Assembly (NCBI RefSeq): GCF_001628715.1
Contig: NZ_CP011123.1
Location: 1 to 25,290 of the forward strand
Reading direction: 5' to 3'
Source: Acetobacter oryzifermentans
GTDB lineage: Bacteria; Pseudomonadota; Alphaproteobacteria; Acetobacterales; Acetobacteraceae
Length of the DNA stretch: 25,290 nucleotides
Positions 5,091-11,250 of this stretch are shown in pieces. Within the stretch, counting starts at the first letter, position 1. Each line of letters opens with the position of its first letter. The notes under the pieces are model-generated. The model saw nothing but the letters and a program-made list of their open reading frames with translations, was not told where the DNA came from and did not search any database. The translations under genes were made by a program, and so were the position numbers.

Positions 5091-5513
5091 CTACCCCTCA
5101 TTCCACGGATTGATGAGGGTAACACCGCAGTTGAGAAAATCGCGTGTATTCCGGGTCGCGAGGGATGCTCCACGGGACTGCGTGATAGCCGCGATCTGAG
5201 CATCGAACTGACTGATGGGTTCTCCAGCCTGTCGGCGTCGGGAGGCGATCTCAGCATAAACACGAGCAGCCTCTCCGTCGAAAGGCAGGATACGTCCAGA
5301 GAAATCCTCTTCAAACATACCACGGGCGGCCACGATCAGCAGATCCCGTCGTCGTCCTTTCGGCAGCAGTGCCAGCCCATACAGGATCTCAGCCTGGGTA
5401 ATGGCCGTGATGAAGAGAGTCATCATGGGCTGACGTGACATCCAGGTCAGCACCGCCCCATCAGGCCCGGAGCGCATCAGTTCGGAGAGGATGTTGGTGT
5501 CGAGAACGATCAC
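5091..5513 (-). CDS. vapC: PIN-domain toxin, VapC/FitB type
   Basis: A 140-residue PIN-domain ribonuclease. The acidic metal-binding residues are visible: D5 in MIVLDTNILSEL, E42 in TQAEILYGL, D104 in SQFDAQIAAI, and D125 in TRNTRDF. The ITQAEILYG and LATRNTRDF motifs are typical of the FitB branch of VapC toxins, which cleave RNA, often tRNA. Its start overlaps the antitoxin stop by four bases. Length is normal for the family, and no defect is seen. Confidence 0.92.
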   Translation of the reverse strand: MIVLDTNILSELMRSGPDGAVLTWMSRQPMMTLFITAITQAEILYGLALLPKGRRRDLLIVAARGMFEEDFSGRILPFDGEAARVYAEIASRRRQAGEPISQFDAQIAAITQSRGASLATRNTRDFLNCGVTLINPWNEG

Positions 5514-5752
5514 ATCCCGAAATCCACGTCCCTGATGGCCTCACGGGACACGGGAGGCAGGTCTACCCCGCCCAGCCTGGCAAAACGCTGGTGAATGGCC
5601 TGACCAGCATCTACCTCCTGGGACACTTCAGCGGAAAGAACCGAGCGCAGGATATCGCGCACCTCTTCTTCCATGGAACGCCCATGCTGTGCTGCGCGCA
5701 GACGAAGCCTGTGCTTGAGACTGTCATCAATATTGCGGATGGTCATGACGGC
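5510..5752 (-). CDS. vapB: FitA/VapB-type ribbon-helix-helix antitoxin
   Basis: It starts MAVMTIRNIDDSLKHRLRLR, a ribbon-helix-helix DNA-binding domain of the FitA type, including the GRSMEEEVRDIL helix. The remaining tail should bind the PIN toxin. I chose the ATG at 5752 because GGAGG precedes it by six bases; the in-frame upstream ATG at 5767 would place that site inside the gene. The 80-residue length fits FitA. It overlaps vapC by four bases, and an inverted repeat lies upstream at 5772-5794. Confidence 0.9.
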   Translation of the reverse strand, partial: AVMTIRNIDDSLKHRLRLRAAQHGRSMEEEVRDILRSVLSAEVSQEVDAGQAIHQRFARLGGVDLPPVSREAIRDVDFGM

Positions 5753-5771
5753 CATGGAAACCTCCATTAAG

Positions 5772-5794
5772 CAATGACAGCATTGTAGTCATTG
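5772..5794. promoter_or_regulatory. Probable operator of the fitA-fitB operon
   Basis: CAATGAC (5772-5778) and GTCATTG (5788-5794) are perfect inverted arms 20 bases upstream of the antitoxin start, the expected arrangement for ribbon-helix-helix autoregulation. Confidence 0.5.
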
Positions 5795-5926
5795 ACTGCG
5801 AATTTTGCAATCATTCAGGTCAGGTTGGAGTATTTGAGGGAAAAGACGAAATCACGTGCTGAAGATTACCAGTAATATTCGTGAGGCCGCCGGGTTCCGG
5901 TATACGGAAAGACCGCTTCGAGAGGA

Positions 5927-6121
5927 TCAAGGTTGCCCCTTGATAATCAGGCGGGCAACATGCCTGTCATGATGACGCCCAGGACGGATATCGTGCAGAT
6001 GGCTGTACCAGTTGGGGGATTCAGAAGCTTCACGTGAGCCTCCATAGCCGCAGCGATCCGGCCGGCTGGCCCTGCGATGGTCCCGGCCGTGTCTGCGGCT
6101 GTGATGATAGGTGCGAGACAT
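5927..6121 (-). CDS. Small basic protein of unknown function
   Basis: A 64-residue, very basic, His/Arg-rich frame starting MSRTYHHSRRHGRDHRRA and ending with WYSHLHDIRPGRHHDRHVARLIIKGQP. A good ribosome site (GGAGGG, eight bases before ATG) supports translation. The 'W-x4-IRPxR-x5-R' pattern is reminiscent of small basic proteins often found on alphaproteobacterial plasmids and prophages, function unknown. A competing frame on the same strand (5947-6249) lacks an obvious ribosome site. Confidence 0.45.
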   Translation of the reverse strand: MSRTYHHSRRHGRDHRRASRPDRCGYGGSREASESPNWYSHLHDIRPGRHHDRHVARLIIKGQP

Positions 6122-6205
6122 GGGGCTTTCCCTCCATGACGCGCGGAGTGATTTCCGAGCGTACCTACATCGCCCGATCTCCTCTGTTCTAGTCGGAATA
6201 CGGCT

Positions 6206-6469
6206 TTACCGCGCCTGAGCGACATCGGTCTCCAGCAGCATCCGGACATAGCGTGTGTAAGGGATGCCCTTTGCCTTCGCCCTGGCTTTCACGGCGTCCA
6301 GCAGGGACGCCGGCAGGCGCATGTTGAGGGCGGCCGCCTTGGGTTCGATCTCAAAGCGCATGGGCTTGAAACCGGACAGGTCATACCGGGTCAGATTGGC
6401 GGTCGCGACGAAATCCTCGGCCGCTTCGTCACTGTGCAGCGAGGGCATGGACCTGTTTTTGCTGCTCAT
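6206..6469 (-). CDS. brnA: BrnA antitoxin
   Basis: An 87-residue protein whose second half, LNMRLPASLLDAVKARAKAK then GIPYTRYVRMLLE, is a ribbon-helix-helix DNA-binding domain, as in BrnA. The start at 6469 (MSSKNRSM) overlaps the end of brnT by 41 bases; AAGGAG lies upstream. BrnA neutralises BrnT and represses the operon. Toxin-first gene order is normal for brnTA. The reading continues upstream within brnT, but that part is antisense-like low-complexity sequence and not part of the protein. Confidence 0.88.
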   Translation of the reverse strand: MSSKNRSMPSLHSDEAAEDFVATANLTRYDLSGFKPMRFEIEPKAAALNMRLPASLLDAVKARAKAKGIPYTRYVRMLLETDVAQAR

Positions 6470-6737
6470 AGTGGTCGATCTCCTTCTGATGCATATAACG
6501 GGCACTGATGGGACGTAACCGGGTCTGGCTGCTAATTGTCCTGAACATGAAGACCAGAAAAATGTAACGTCCGGCTTCAGTCCGGCCAATGGCCCGCATC
6601 CGGGGCTCACCGGGGTGAGGATCAGCCATGACGGCAGGTTCTCCCAGCAGAACCTGCTCGATTTCCGCACGGGAGACACCATGCTTGCCACATTTCGGCC
6701 AGTTGCCGTCATCCCAGTCGAAACCCGCAATCTTCAT
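6429..6737 (-). CDS. brnT: BrnT toxin
   Basis: A 102-residue BrnT-family ribonuclease toxin with a RelE-like fold. Hallmarks are FDWDDGNWPKCGKHGVS near the N-terminus (W-D-...-N-x2-KHG), MRAIGRTEAGRYIFLVF in the middle, and the RPISARYMHQKE segment of the C-terminal helix. It is the first gene of the brnTA operon, with an inverted repeat 16 bases upstream (6753-6768). The last 41 bases overlap brnA. Confidence 0.9.
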   Translation of the reverse strand: MKIAGFDWDDGNWPKCGKHGVSRAEIEQVLLGEPAVMADPHPGEPRMRAIGRTEAGRYIFLVFMFRTISSQTRLRPISARYMHQKEIDHYEQQKQVHALAAQ

Positions 6738-6752
6738 GTAGAGAAGATATGC

Positions 6753-6768
6753 ATTTGTCTACACAAAT
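6753..6768. promoter_or_regulatory. Probable brnTA operator
   Basis: ATTTGT CTAC ACAAAT is a perfect 6-bp inverted repeat upstream of brnT in an AT-rich promoter-like stretch. Confidence 0.45.
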
Positions 6769-6769
6769 A

Positions 6770-7339
6770 CAACACAATTAGAACCCAACGGTCCCCGTTC
6801 CGTTCCCAAAGTGTCCCCTTTGAATTTCGCGCTGGAGTACATCCATGATGGCGGCAGGCCCTCTGGGAGGGGCGTACAAGGCGCAATTCCCGTTACAGGA
6901 CAGACCCAACAGCCACCATGCACGATAATGCCTGTACGGCCATCCTGTGGCGTCTGGCGGGCATGCTGCGACACGTGAGCCGCCTAATCATCGCTTGAAC
7001 ACCGGTGCGTCTTGAGCAAATTGCGGTCTTGCCCGGTTCTTCTGGTGTTGCAGGCGTCGGGCGAGCGCGGAGCGGGAGCCCCGTAGGGCGCCAAAGGCGC
7101 CGACGCGGGAGAGGAAGGTGCTGATGGAGAGACGATGCGGAATGCGTCGTCTGATTATAATTCCACGCCGTAGGCGTGTCCGTTTAGCGCAGCCCTGAAA
7201 GGGCGAGCAGGGGGATGCCGGGTGGGAGATCGCGCATGGCGCGATCGGGGCGGCCGTAGGCCGCGAGCCGGCGGGGGCGTAGCCCCCAAGAGGCGGTGCT
7301 TGGGTTTAATTTGGCTGAAATTTTCAGGGAATGAAAAAG
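6770..7339. other. Gene-free leader of the replication region
   Basis: About 570 bases with no supported gene. Frames on either strand are short and of low coding quality. The right half is very GC-rich and holds the hairpin cluster at 7087-7287; the boundary with the AT-rich origin is sharp near 7310. Confidence 0.6.
7087..7287. repeat. Cluster of six GC-rich hairpins with three-base loops
   Basis: Perfect stems with three-base loops: GGCGCC-AAA-GGCGCC (7087-7101), CACGCC-GTA-GGCGTG (7164-7178), GCCCT-GAA-AGGGC (7192-7204), GATCGCGC-ATG-GCGCGATC (7228-7246), GCGGCC-GTA-GGCCGC (7250-7264) and GGGGGC-GTA-GCCCCC (7273-7287). Three share the loop GTA while their stems differ, so pairing rather than sequence seems conserved. 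The cluster lies beside the origin; it could be a single-strand initiation site, a structured RNA or a protein-binding array. Confidence 0.8.
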
Positions 7340-7399
7340 TTATCCACAGGCTAAGAGTGTTAATTTATGTGTTAATAGTAGTGTTAAGGGTTTTCCACA
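7340..7399 (+). other. DnaA boxes and AT-rich phased repeats of the origin
   Basis: TTATCCACA at 7340-7348 is a perfect DnaA box, and TTTTCCACA at 7391-7399 is a one-mismatch copy. Between them GTGTTAA occurs three times at exact 12-base spacing (7357, 7369, 7381) in AT-rich DNA, the usual look of a DNA-unwinding element. Together with the iterons to the right this is the likely oriV. Confidence 0.8.
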
Positions 7400-7452
7400 G
7401 GAACGTAACCTTCTGAAAATAAAAAGGGAAATTAACTTTTTTGGGCCATTAG

Positions 7453-7633
7453 CGTCAACGAAACCCCGAATCTAGTGACTCCAGAACCCCGAATCTGCGT
7501 CAACGAAACCCCGAATCTAGCTCTTGCGTCAATGAAACCCCGAACCTAAACTAATCGTCAATGAAACCCCGAATCAAAGCAACCCGTCAACGAAACCCCG
7601 AACTGGCACTTACCGTCAGTGAAACCCCGAATG
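7453..7633 (+). repeat. Iterons of the replication origin
   Basis: Copies of CGTCAAYGAAACCCCGAATC begin at 7453, 7498, 7527, 7556, 7585 and 7614, with a shorter copy (GAACCCCGAATC) at 7484-7495. The last five are spaced 29 bases, except that 7498 to 7527 begins the series. The final three overlap the start of the initiator gene, so initiator binding would also block its own expression. Confidence 0.92.
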
Positions 7634-8661
7634 TTGACGGACGTTCAGTTCTACTTCCGGAACGATATCCGACACCAGATCTTTTTATTTGTGATGTCCT
7701 TGATGCCATCCCTAAAGATGATATGGCCTCAATGGAACATCCAATTTTCTCGCTTGCCACTAAACCTGATCGACGCATTTTCCGATACGAGCACAATGGC
7801 AATACAGTTGAGATAGTTCCGAGCGTCAAAGGGCTCGCGACAATCCATGACAAGGATATCCTTATCTATTGCATTTCACAGCTTATCGCGAAAATGAATC
7901 AAGGTGAGCAGCCAAATCGAACTCTCCACCTTACCGCACGCGATTTATTGGTGTGGACCAACCGTCAAACCGATGGTGATGGCTATAAGCGGCTTCGGAG
8001 CGCATTTGAGCGCTTAGCAGGAACACGGATCACCACCAACATCAAAGCTGATGGAGAAGAAATCACCGAAGGCTTTGGCCTTATCAATGAATGGCGAATT
8101 GTCCGTAAGACCAATTCCGGACAAATGTCTGAAATCAAGGTAACGCTATCTGAATGGCTATTCAGAATGATCGAAGGCCGAAGTGTACTGACATTACATC
8201 GCGATTATTTCCGTTTACGTAAACCACTTGAACGGAGAATATACGAACTTGCACGCAAGCATTGTGGCGCTCAGGAAAAATGGGGTGTTTCTATAGAAAT
8301 TTTACAGAAAAAAACGGGGGCCAGTAGCCATATTCGCGTATTTCGCTCAATGCTCCGTGACTTGGCAATCAATAACCACTTGCCTGATTATGCTGTCGAA
8401 ATAAACAGCAACACGGTTATTTTCCGCAATCGAGAAACGATGGACACCGTCAAGGTAATAGAGCCAAAGCTCCAGAAACCATTTGTCGATCCCGAGGGTT
8501 TTCATGACGCTAGAGGAGTTGCTCCAGGATATGATGTCTACGCACTCTATGATGAATGGGTGTCATGGTGGAATGATAGCGGACAACCAGAGTTGCAAAA
8601 TCCCAGTGCCGCATTCGTCGGATTCTGCCGCAACCGGCACAAACGCAACCCTATACGCTAG
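7561..8661 (+). CDS. repA: Plasmid replication initiator, RPA family
   Basis: A 366-residue initiator of the RPA (replication initiator protein A) family, recognisable from MASMEHPIFSLATKPD, RRIFRYEHNGNTVEIVPSVK, GLATIHDKDILIYCISQL and LTARDLLVWTNRQ. The central and C-terminal parts form winged-helix domains that bind the iterons (ERRIYELARKHCG...). The ATG at 7561 lies inside an iteron and has no clear ribosome site; a start a little further downstream is possible but would lose part of the conserved LPERYPTPDLFICDVLDA segment, so I keep 7561. Codon use is AT-richer than the TA belt. It should act with DnaA at 7340-7633 and limit copy number. Confidence 0.92.
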   Translation: MKPRIKATRQRNPELALTVSETPNVDGRSVLLPERYPTPDLFICDVLDAIPKDDMASMEHPIFSLATKPDRRIFRYEHNGNTVEIVPSVKGLATIHDKDILIYCISQLIAKMNQGEQPNRTLHLTARDLLVWTNRQTDGDGYKRLRSAFERLAGTRITTNIKADGEEITEGFGLINEWRIVRKTNSGQMSEIKVTLSEWLFRMIEGRSVLTLHRDYFRLRKPLERRIYELARKHCGAQEKWGVSIEILQKKTGASSHIRVFRSMLRDLAINNHLPDYAVEINSNTVIFRNRETMDTVKVIEPKLQKPFVDPEGFHDARGVAPGYDVYALYDEWVSWWNDSGQPELQNPSAAFVGFCRNRHKRNPIR

Positions 8662-8671
8662 ACACAACCTA

Positions 8672-8705
8672 CGTGTATAATTGTATACGTGTATAAATGT
8701 ATACT
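8672..8705. repeat. GTATA/TATAC repeats downstream of the partition genes
   Basis: Overlapping GTGTATAA, TTGTATAC, GTGTATAA and TGTATAC units. Similar clusters lie at 9003-9033 and 9629-9658, so this is a candidate centromere (parS-like) site or operator for the partition proteins. Confidence 0.6.
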
Positions 8706-8983
8706 TATCCGCTAACGATCCTGCTTCGTCCTTTCTTCACAAACAGATCGTCCAGTGCTTCTCCAAGCAAACTCTGAACCGTCGTTCCTTCTTCGGCCGC
8801 GATAATACGAAGCTGGGTGCTGACTTCGGGAGAAAAATGCCCACCGATCAACTTAGTCCCCTTACGACCATTCAGCGTAGGTTTACGGGATGATATATCT
8901 GGCTTCGGGGAGGGGGCTGGCATTGCCTCACCACTACCTTTGGCGCGATCAAGCATCGCTTGTAGCGTATTGCTTTTCGCCAT
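8705..8983 (-). CDS. Small DNA-binding partition partner, ribbon-helix-helix type
   Basis: A 92-residue protein with a basic, flexible N-terminal half (SNTLQAMLDRAKG, SSRKPTLNGRKGTK) and a C-terminal ribbon-helix-helix segment (IGGHFSPEVSTQLRIIAAEE, TTVQSLLGEALDDLF). Such proteins partner ParA ATPases in type Ib partition systems (ParG-like role), binding the centromere and stimulating ATP hydrolysis. It starts at the ATG at 8983 within the parA stop (TGATG overlap), so the two are coupled. The in-frame GTG one codon earlier is a less likely start. Confidence 0.85.
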   Translation of the reverse strand: MAKSNTLQAMLDRAKGSGEAMPAPSPKPDISSRKPTLNGRKGTKLIGGHFSPEVSTQLRIIAAEEGTTVQSLLGEALDDLFVKKGRSRIVSG

Positions 8984-9618
8984 CACACTACCTCCCGATT
9001 TTTGTATAATTGTATATCTGTATACTCGTATAAACGCTTAATTTCGTTTGCTGCTGGCCCATGGGCTTCGAATTCCTGCACAGCCTGTCCCGCCGCTTGT
9101 GCACGGAAAAATGCCTTGCGGTTTCCTATTTTCACCGGACAGACCGTTGCCCCCAATTCGGTCACGGCCTTAATGGCATCCCCTGTCTCCTGCCCCTGGG
9201 GGGGCACAAAAGTTAAAACGACAGCGAACGCTTTATCGAGCTGACGAACCACATCCAATGTGTGTGTCATACTCATTGTATCGAACACGGCCGTCTTCGT
9301 CGGAATGAGCACGAAGTCAGCATGCCGTGCCGCTTCATAAGCCACATCACGCGCAACAGCAGCTCCGTCGATAATCACAAGATCAGTACCCGCATCTGCG
9401 CAGGCTTTGAGCATTGCAGGCAAACGTATCGGCTGAATTGAAGCCACAGCCGGTGTATCGAGCTGGCGTACGTCTTTCCAGAAAGAGGCTGTCGCCTGTG
9501 GGTCCAAATCAATAATAGCAGCAACTTTACCCGCTTGCTCAGCCGCGACAGCGAGACAGGTTGCAAGCGTCGTTTTTCCGACACCGCCCTTCTGCGAAAG
9601 AACAGCAAGAACCTTCAT
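8983..9618 (-). CDS. parA: ParA-family partition ATPase
   Basis: A 211-residue Walker-type ATPase. The deviant Walker A motif KGGVGKTT is at residues 10-17, IIDLDPQATAS follows, and DLVIIDGAA is the Walker B region. Its short length and lack of an N-terminal helix-turn-helix fit the ParF/type Ib group that segregates low-copy plasmids. The TATAC-rich cluster at 9629-9658 directly upstream is probably the operator or centromere. Another such cluster lies within the last codons of this gene (9003-9033). Confidence 0.95.
   Translation of the reverse strand: MKVLAVLSQKGGVGKTTLATCLAVAAEQAGKVAAIIDLDPQATASFWKDVRQLDTPAVASIQPIRLPAMLKACADAGTDLVIIDGAAVARDVAYEAARHADFVLIPTKTAVFDTMSMTHTLDVVRQLDKAFAVVLTFVPPQGQETGDAIKAVTELGATVCPVKIGNRKAFFRAQAAGQAVQEFEAHGPAANEIKRLYEYTDIQLYKNREVV
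9003..9033. repeat. GTATA/TATAC repeats inside the end of parA
   Basis: TGTATAAT, TGTATATC, TGTATACT and CGTATAAA units in a row. They are translated as part of the ParA C-terminus, so the DNA does two jobs if it is a binding site. Confidence 0.55.
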
Positions 9619-9628
9619 GCTACACCTC

Positions 9629-9658
9629 TACACGTATAATCTTATACCTGTATACACT
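9629..9658. promoter_or_regulatory. GTATA/TATAC repeats upstream of parA
   Basis: CGTATAAT, CTTATACC and TGTATACA units lie 11-40 bases before the parA start, the right place for an autoregulatory operator or centromere of a type Ib partition cassette. Confidence 0.6.
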
Positions 9659-9660
9659 TT

Positions 9661-10278
9661 CTACGAGGGAAGAGAAGACCTCACCTTATCTCTCTGCACA
9701 ATGGCAGCAACTGTGTTCTTGCTGATCCCTAGATCACGGGCGATCCACCGATAACTCCGCTTTTCAGCCACCAGCGCCAAAACCTTCGGAGCCAGACGGT
9801 CAGACTTCGGCCGCTCTCCTTTCTGTCGGCCAAGAACCTTCCCGCGTGCCTTGGCAGCGGCCAGACCGGACTTCACCCGCTCGCTGATCAGATCCCGTTC
9901 GAACTCAGCGATCCCGGCCAGAACCGTCGCCAGCATTCGTCCATGTGGTGTTGCCAGGTCGAACGTCATCCCGGTTATGGCAATCAGGGAAACACGATAG
10001 CTCTCCAGCTCCTGAAGCGTGGAGATGAGATCAATGGTCGAGCGCCCCCAGCGGGACAGCTCCGTCACCAGAATGACGTCAATTTCACGGGCCTGAGCCA
10101 GTGCCATAACCTTTCGACGCTCGGCCCGATCCACCCGAACGCCAGATCCTGTCTCCATGAAGATGCCAGACACTTCATAGCCAGCACGTTCAGCAAACCG
10201 CTTCAGCTCGTCCTTCTGGCGCAGGCAGGACTGATCGACCGTGGAAACCCGGCAATAGATGACCGCGCGCTGTCCCAT
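9661..10278 (-). CDS. Serine recombinase (resolvase/invertase family)
   Basis: A 205-residue small serine recombinase. The catalytic serine is S12 in AVIYCRVSTVDQS, ELSRWGRSTIDLI is the active-site arginine region, and GRMLATVLAGIAEFERDLIS is the dimer helix. A C-terminal helix-turn-helix follows (SYRWIARDLGISKNTVAAIV). I chose the ATG at 10278 because GGGAGGG lies eight bases upstream; the frame is open up to 10341 but has no such site. It may resolve plasmid multimers, given its place beside the partition cassette, or it may be a relic of a transposon. Confidence 0.9.
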   Translation of the reverse strand: MGQRAVIYCRVSTVDQSCLRQKDELKRFAERAGYEVSGIFMETGSGVRVDRAERRKVMALAQAREIDVILVTELSRWGRSTIDLISTLQELESYRVSLIAITGMTFDLATPHGRMLATVLAGIAEFERDLISERVKSGLAAAKARGKVLGRQKGERPKSDRLAPKVLALVAEKRSYRWIARDLGISKNTVAAIVQRDKVRSSLPS

Positions 10279-10443
10279 TTGAACCCTCCCGGAAAAACCA
10301 CCATGCAGCCCTTGATACACCGTGGCTCCGAGTTGTCCCAATTTGACTATAATTTATAAGGTACATAAATAGCTCTCCCCCCCGAAAAGGGTTAACTTTT
10401 TTTCGTCGGTAGCCAACACAGGAATATTGCTCGTAATTATTTC

Positions 10444-11034
10444 TTAAAAACCCTTTTTGTTTTTACGGCTTTTGTGACTGTCTGCTCCAGTTGTAATCCG
10501 TGAGACTGTCCCAACACTAATTCCAAAATCCTCAGCTATATCTTTTAAAAATTCTCCATTTTGGCGACGCTTAATAATATCTTGTCGTTGAATATCCGCT
10601 ATTTTTGTCGGTCGTCCCATTTTTACGCCGAGTTGTACTGCTCTCGCACGACCTTCAGCCGTACGAGTTCGGATCAGATCACGCTCAACATCCGCTAAGC
10701 GGCCTAAAACAGCAAGCATTAAACGACCAGTACTTGTAGTCGTATCAGCCCAAGGTTCCGATAAAGAGTAAAACTGCGCTCCCTTCTGGATGATTTCTTT
10801 TACAATAGCAAAGAGGTCGAATGTACTACGCGCCAACCTGTCAATCCGAGTGACAATAACTGTATCTCCATGACAAAGGTTTTTTATAAGGCGACGTAAC
10901 TCCACACGCTCAACATCCGCCCCGCTCGCTTTCTCACGAAAAACTTTATGACACTCAAAGCTATTGAGCGTTTGAATTTGCATATCAAGAGTCTGGCCAA
11001 TCGTGCTGACACGAGCATACCCAATTCTGCGCAC
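10444..11034 (-). CDS. Second serine recombinase (resolvase/invertase family)
   Basis: A 196-residue serine recombinase with S10 in RRIGYARVSTIGQ, TRIDRLARSTFDLF, GRLMLAVLGRLADVERDLIR and a C-terminal helix-turn-helix (DIAEDFGISVGTVSRI). It starts at GTG with AAGGA ten bases upstream. It is much more AT-rich than the other recombinases here and resembles them only in family motifs, so it has a separate origin. It is transcribed away from the AIDA/Hint gene; the 216-base gap between them holds a 14-bp inverted repeat that could be its target. Confidence 0.88.
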   Translation of the reverse strand: MRRIGYARVSTIGQTLDMQIQTLNSFECHKVFREKASGADVERVELRRLIKNLCHGDTVIVTRIDRLARSTFDLFAIVKEIIQKGAQFYSLSEPWADTTTSTGRLMLAVLGRLADVERDLIRTRTAEGRARAVQLGVKMGRPTKIADIQRQDIIKRRQNGEFLKDIAEDFGISVGTVSRITTGADSHKSRKNKKGF

Positions 11035-11095
11035 CTGTTTCGTCCTTCGTAATGAAGGAGAGTGCTATATTCACGGTGATATTTTTTTGGAAATG

Positions 11096-11231
11096 GTGAT
11101 TTGCGCAAAACGTTCATGTATGGGGTTTATTTTTAATATTAAAATACTTGATTAGATTGATTGGTATCTTTAAACAGATAATGTTTTCTAAGAGCTAACT
11201 TTTTCGCCTAGAGAGAGTTTGCGCAAATCAC
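11096..11231. repeat. 14-bp inverted repeat between recombinase and Hint gene
   Basis: GTGATTTGCGCAAA (11096-11109) and TTTGCGCAAATCAC (11218-11231) are perfect inverted copies, each containing the palindrome TTTGCGCAAA. Between them lies AT-rich DNA with a possible promoter (TTGATT near 11156, 16-base gap, TAATGT) pointing toward the gene at 11251. They could be recombinase sites or operator sites. Confidence 0.7.
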
Positions 11232-11250
11232 AACTTTTGAAAGTGATAAA

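Noticed and set aside
6759..6974. Minus-strand frame of 71 codons upstream of brnT
   Set aside because: No ribosome site and no recognisable pattern; it overlaps the brnT promoter and operator.
7453..7633. Iterons considered as a CRISPR array
   Set aside because: Repeats of 20 bases with 2-9 base gaps, no spacers of uniform length and no cas genes; location before an RPA-type initiator fits iterons.
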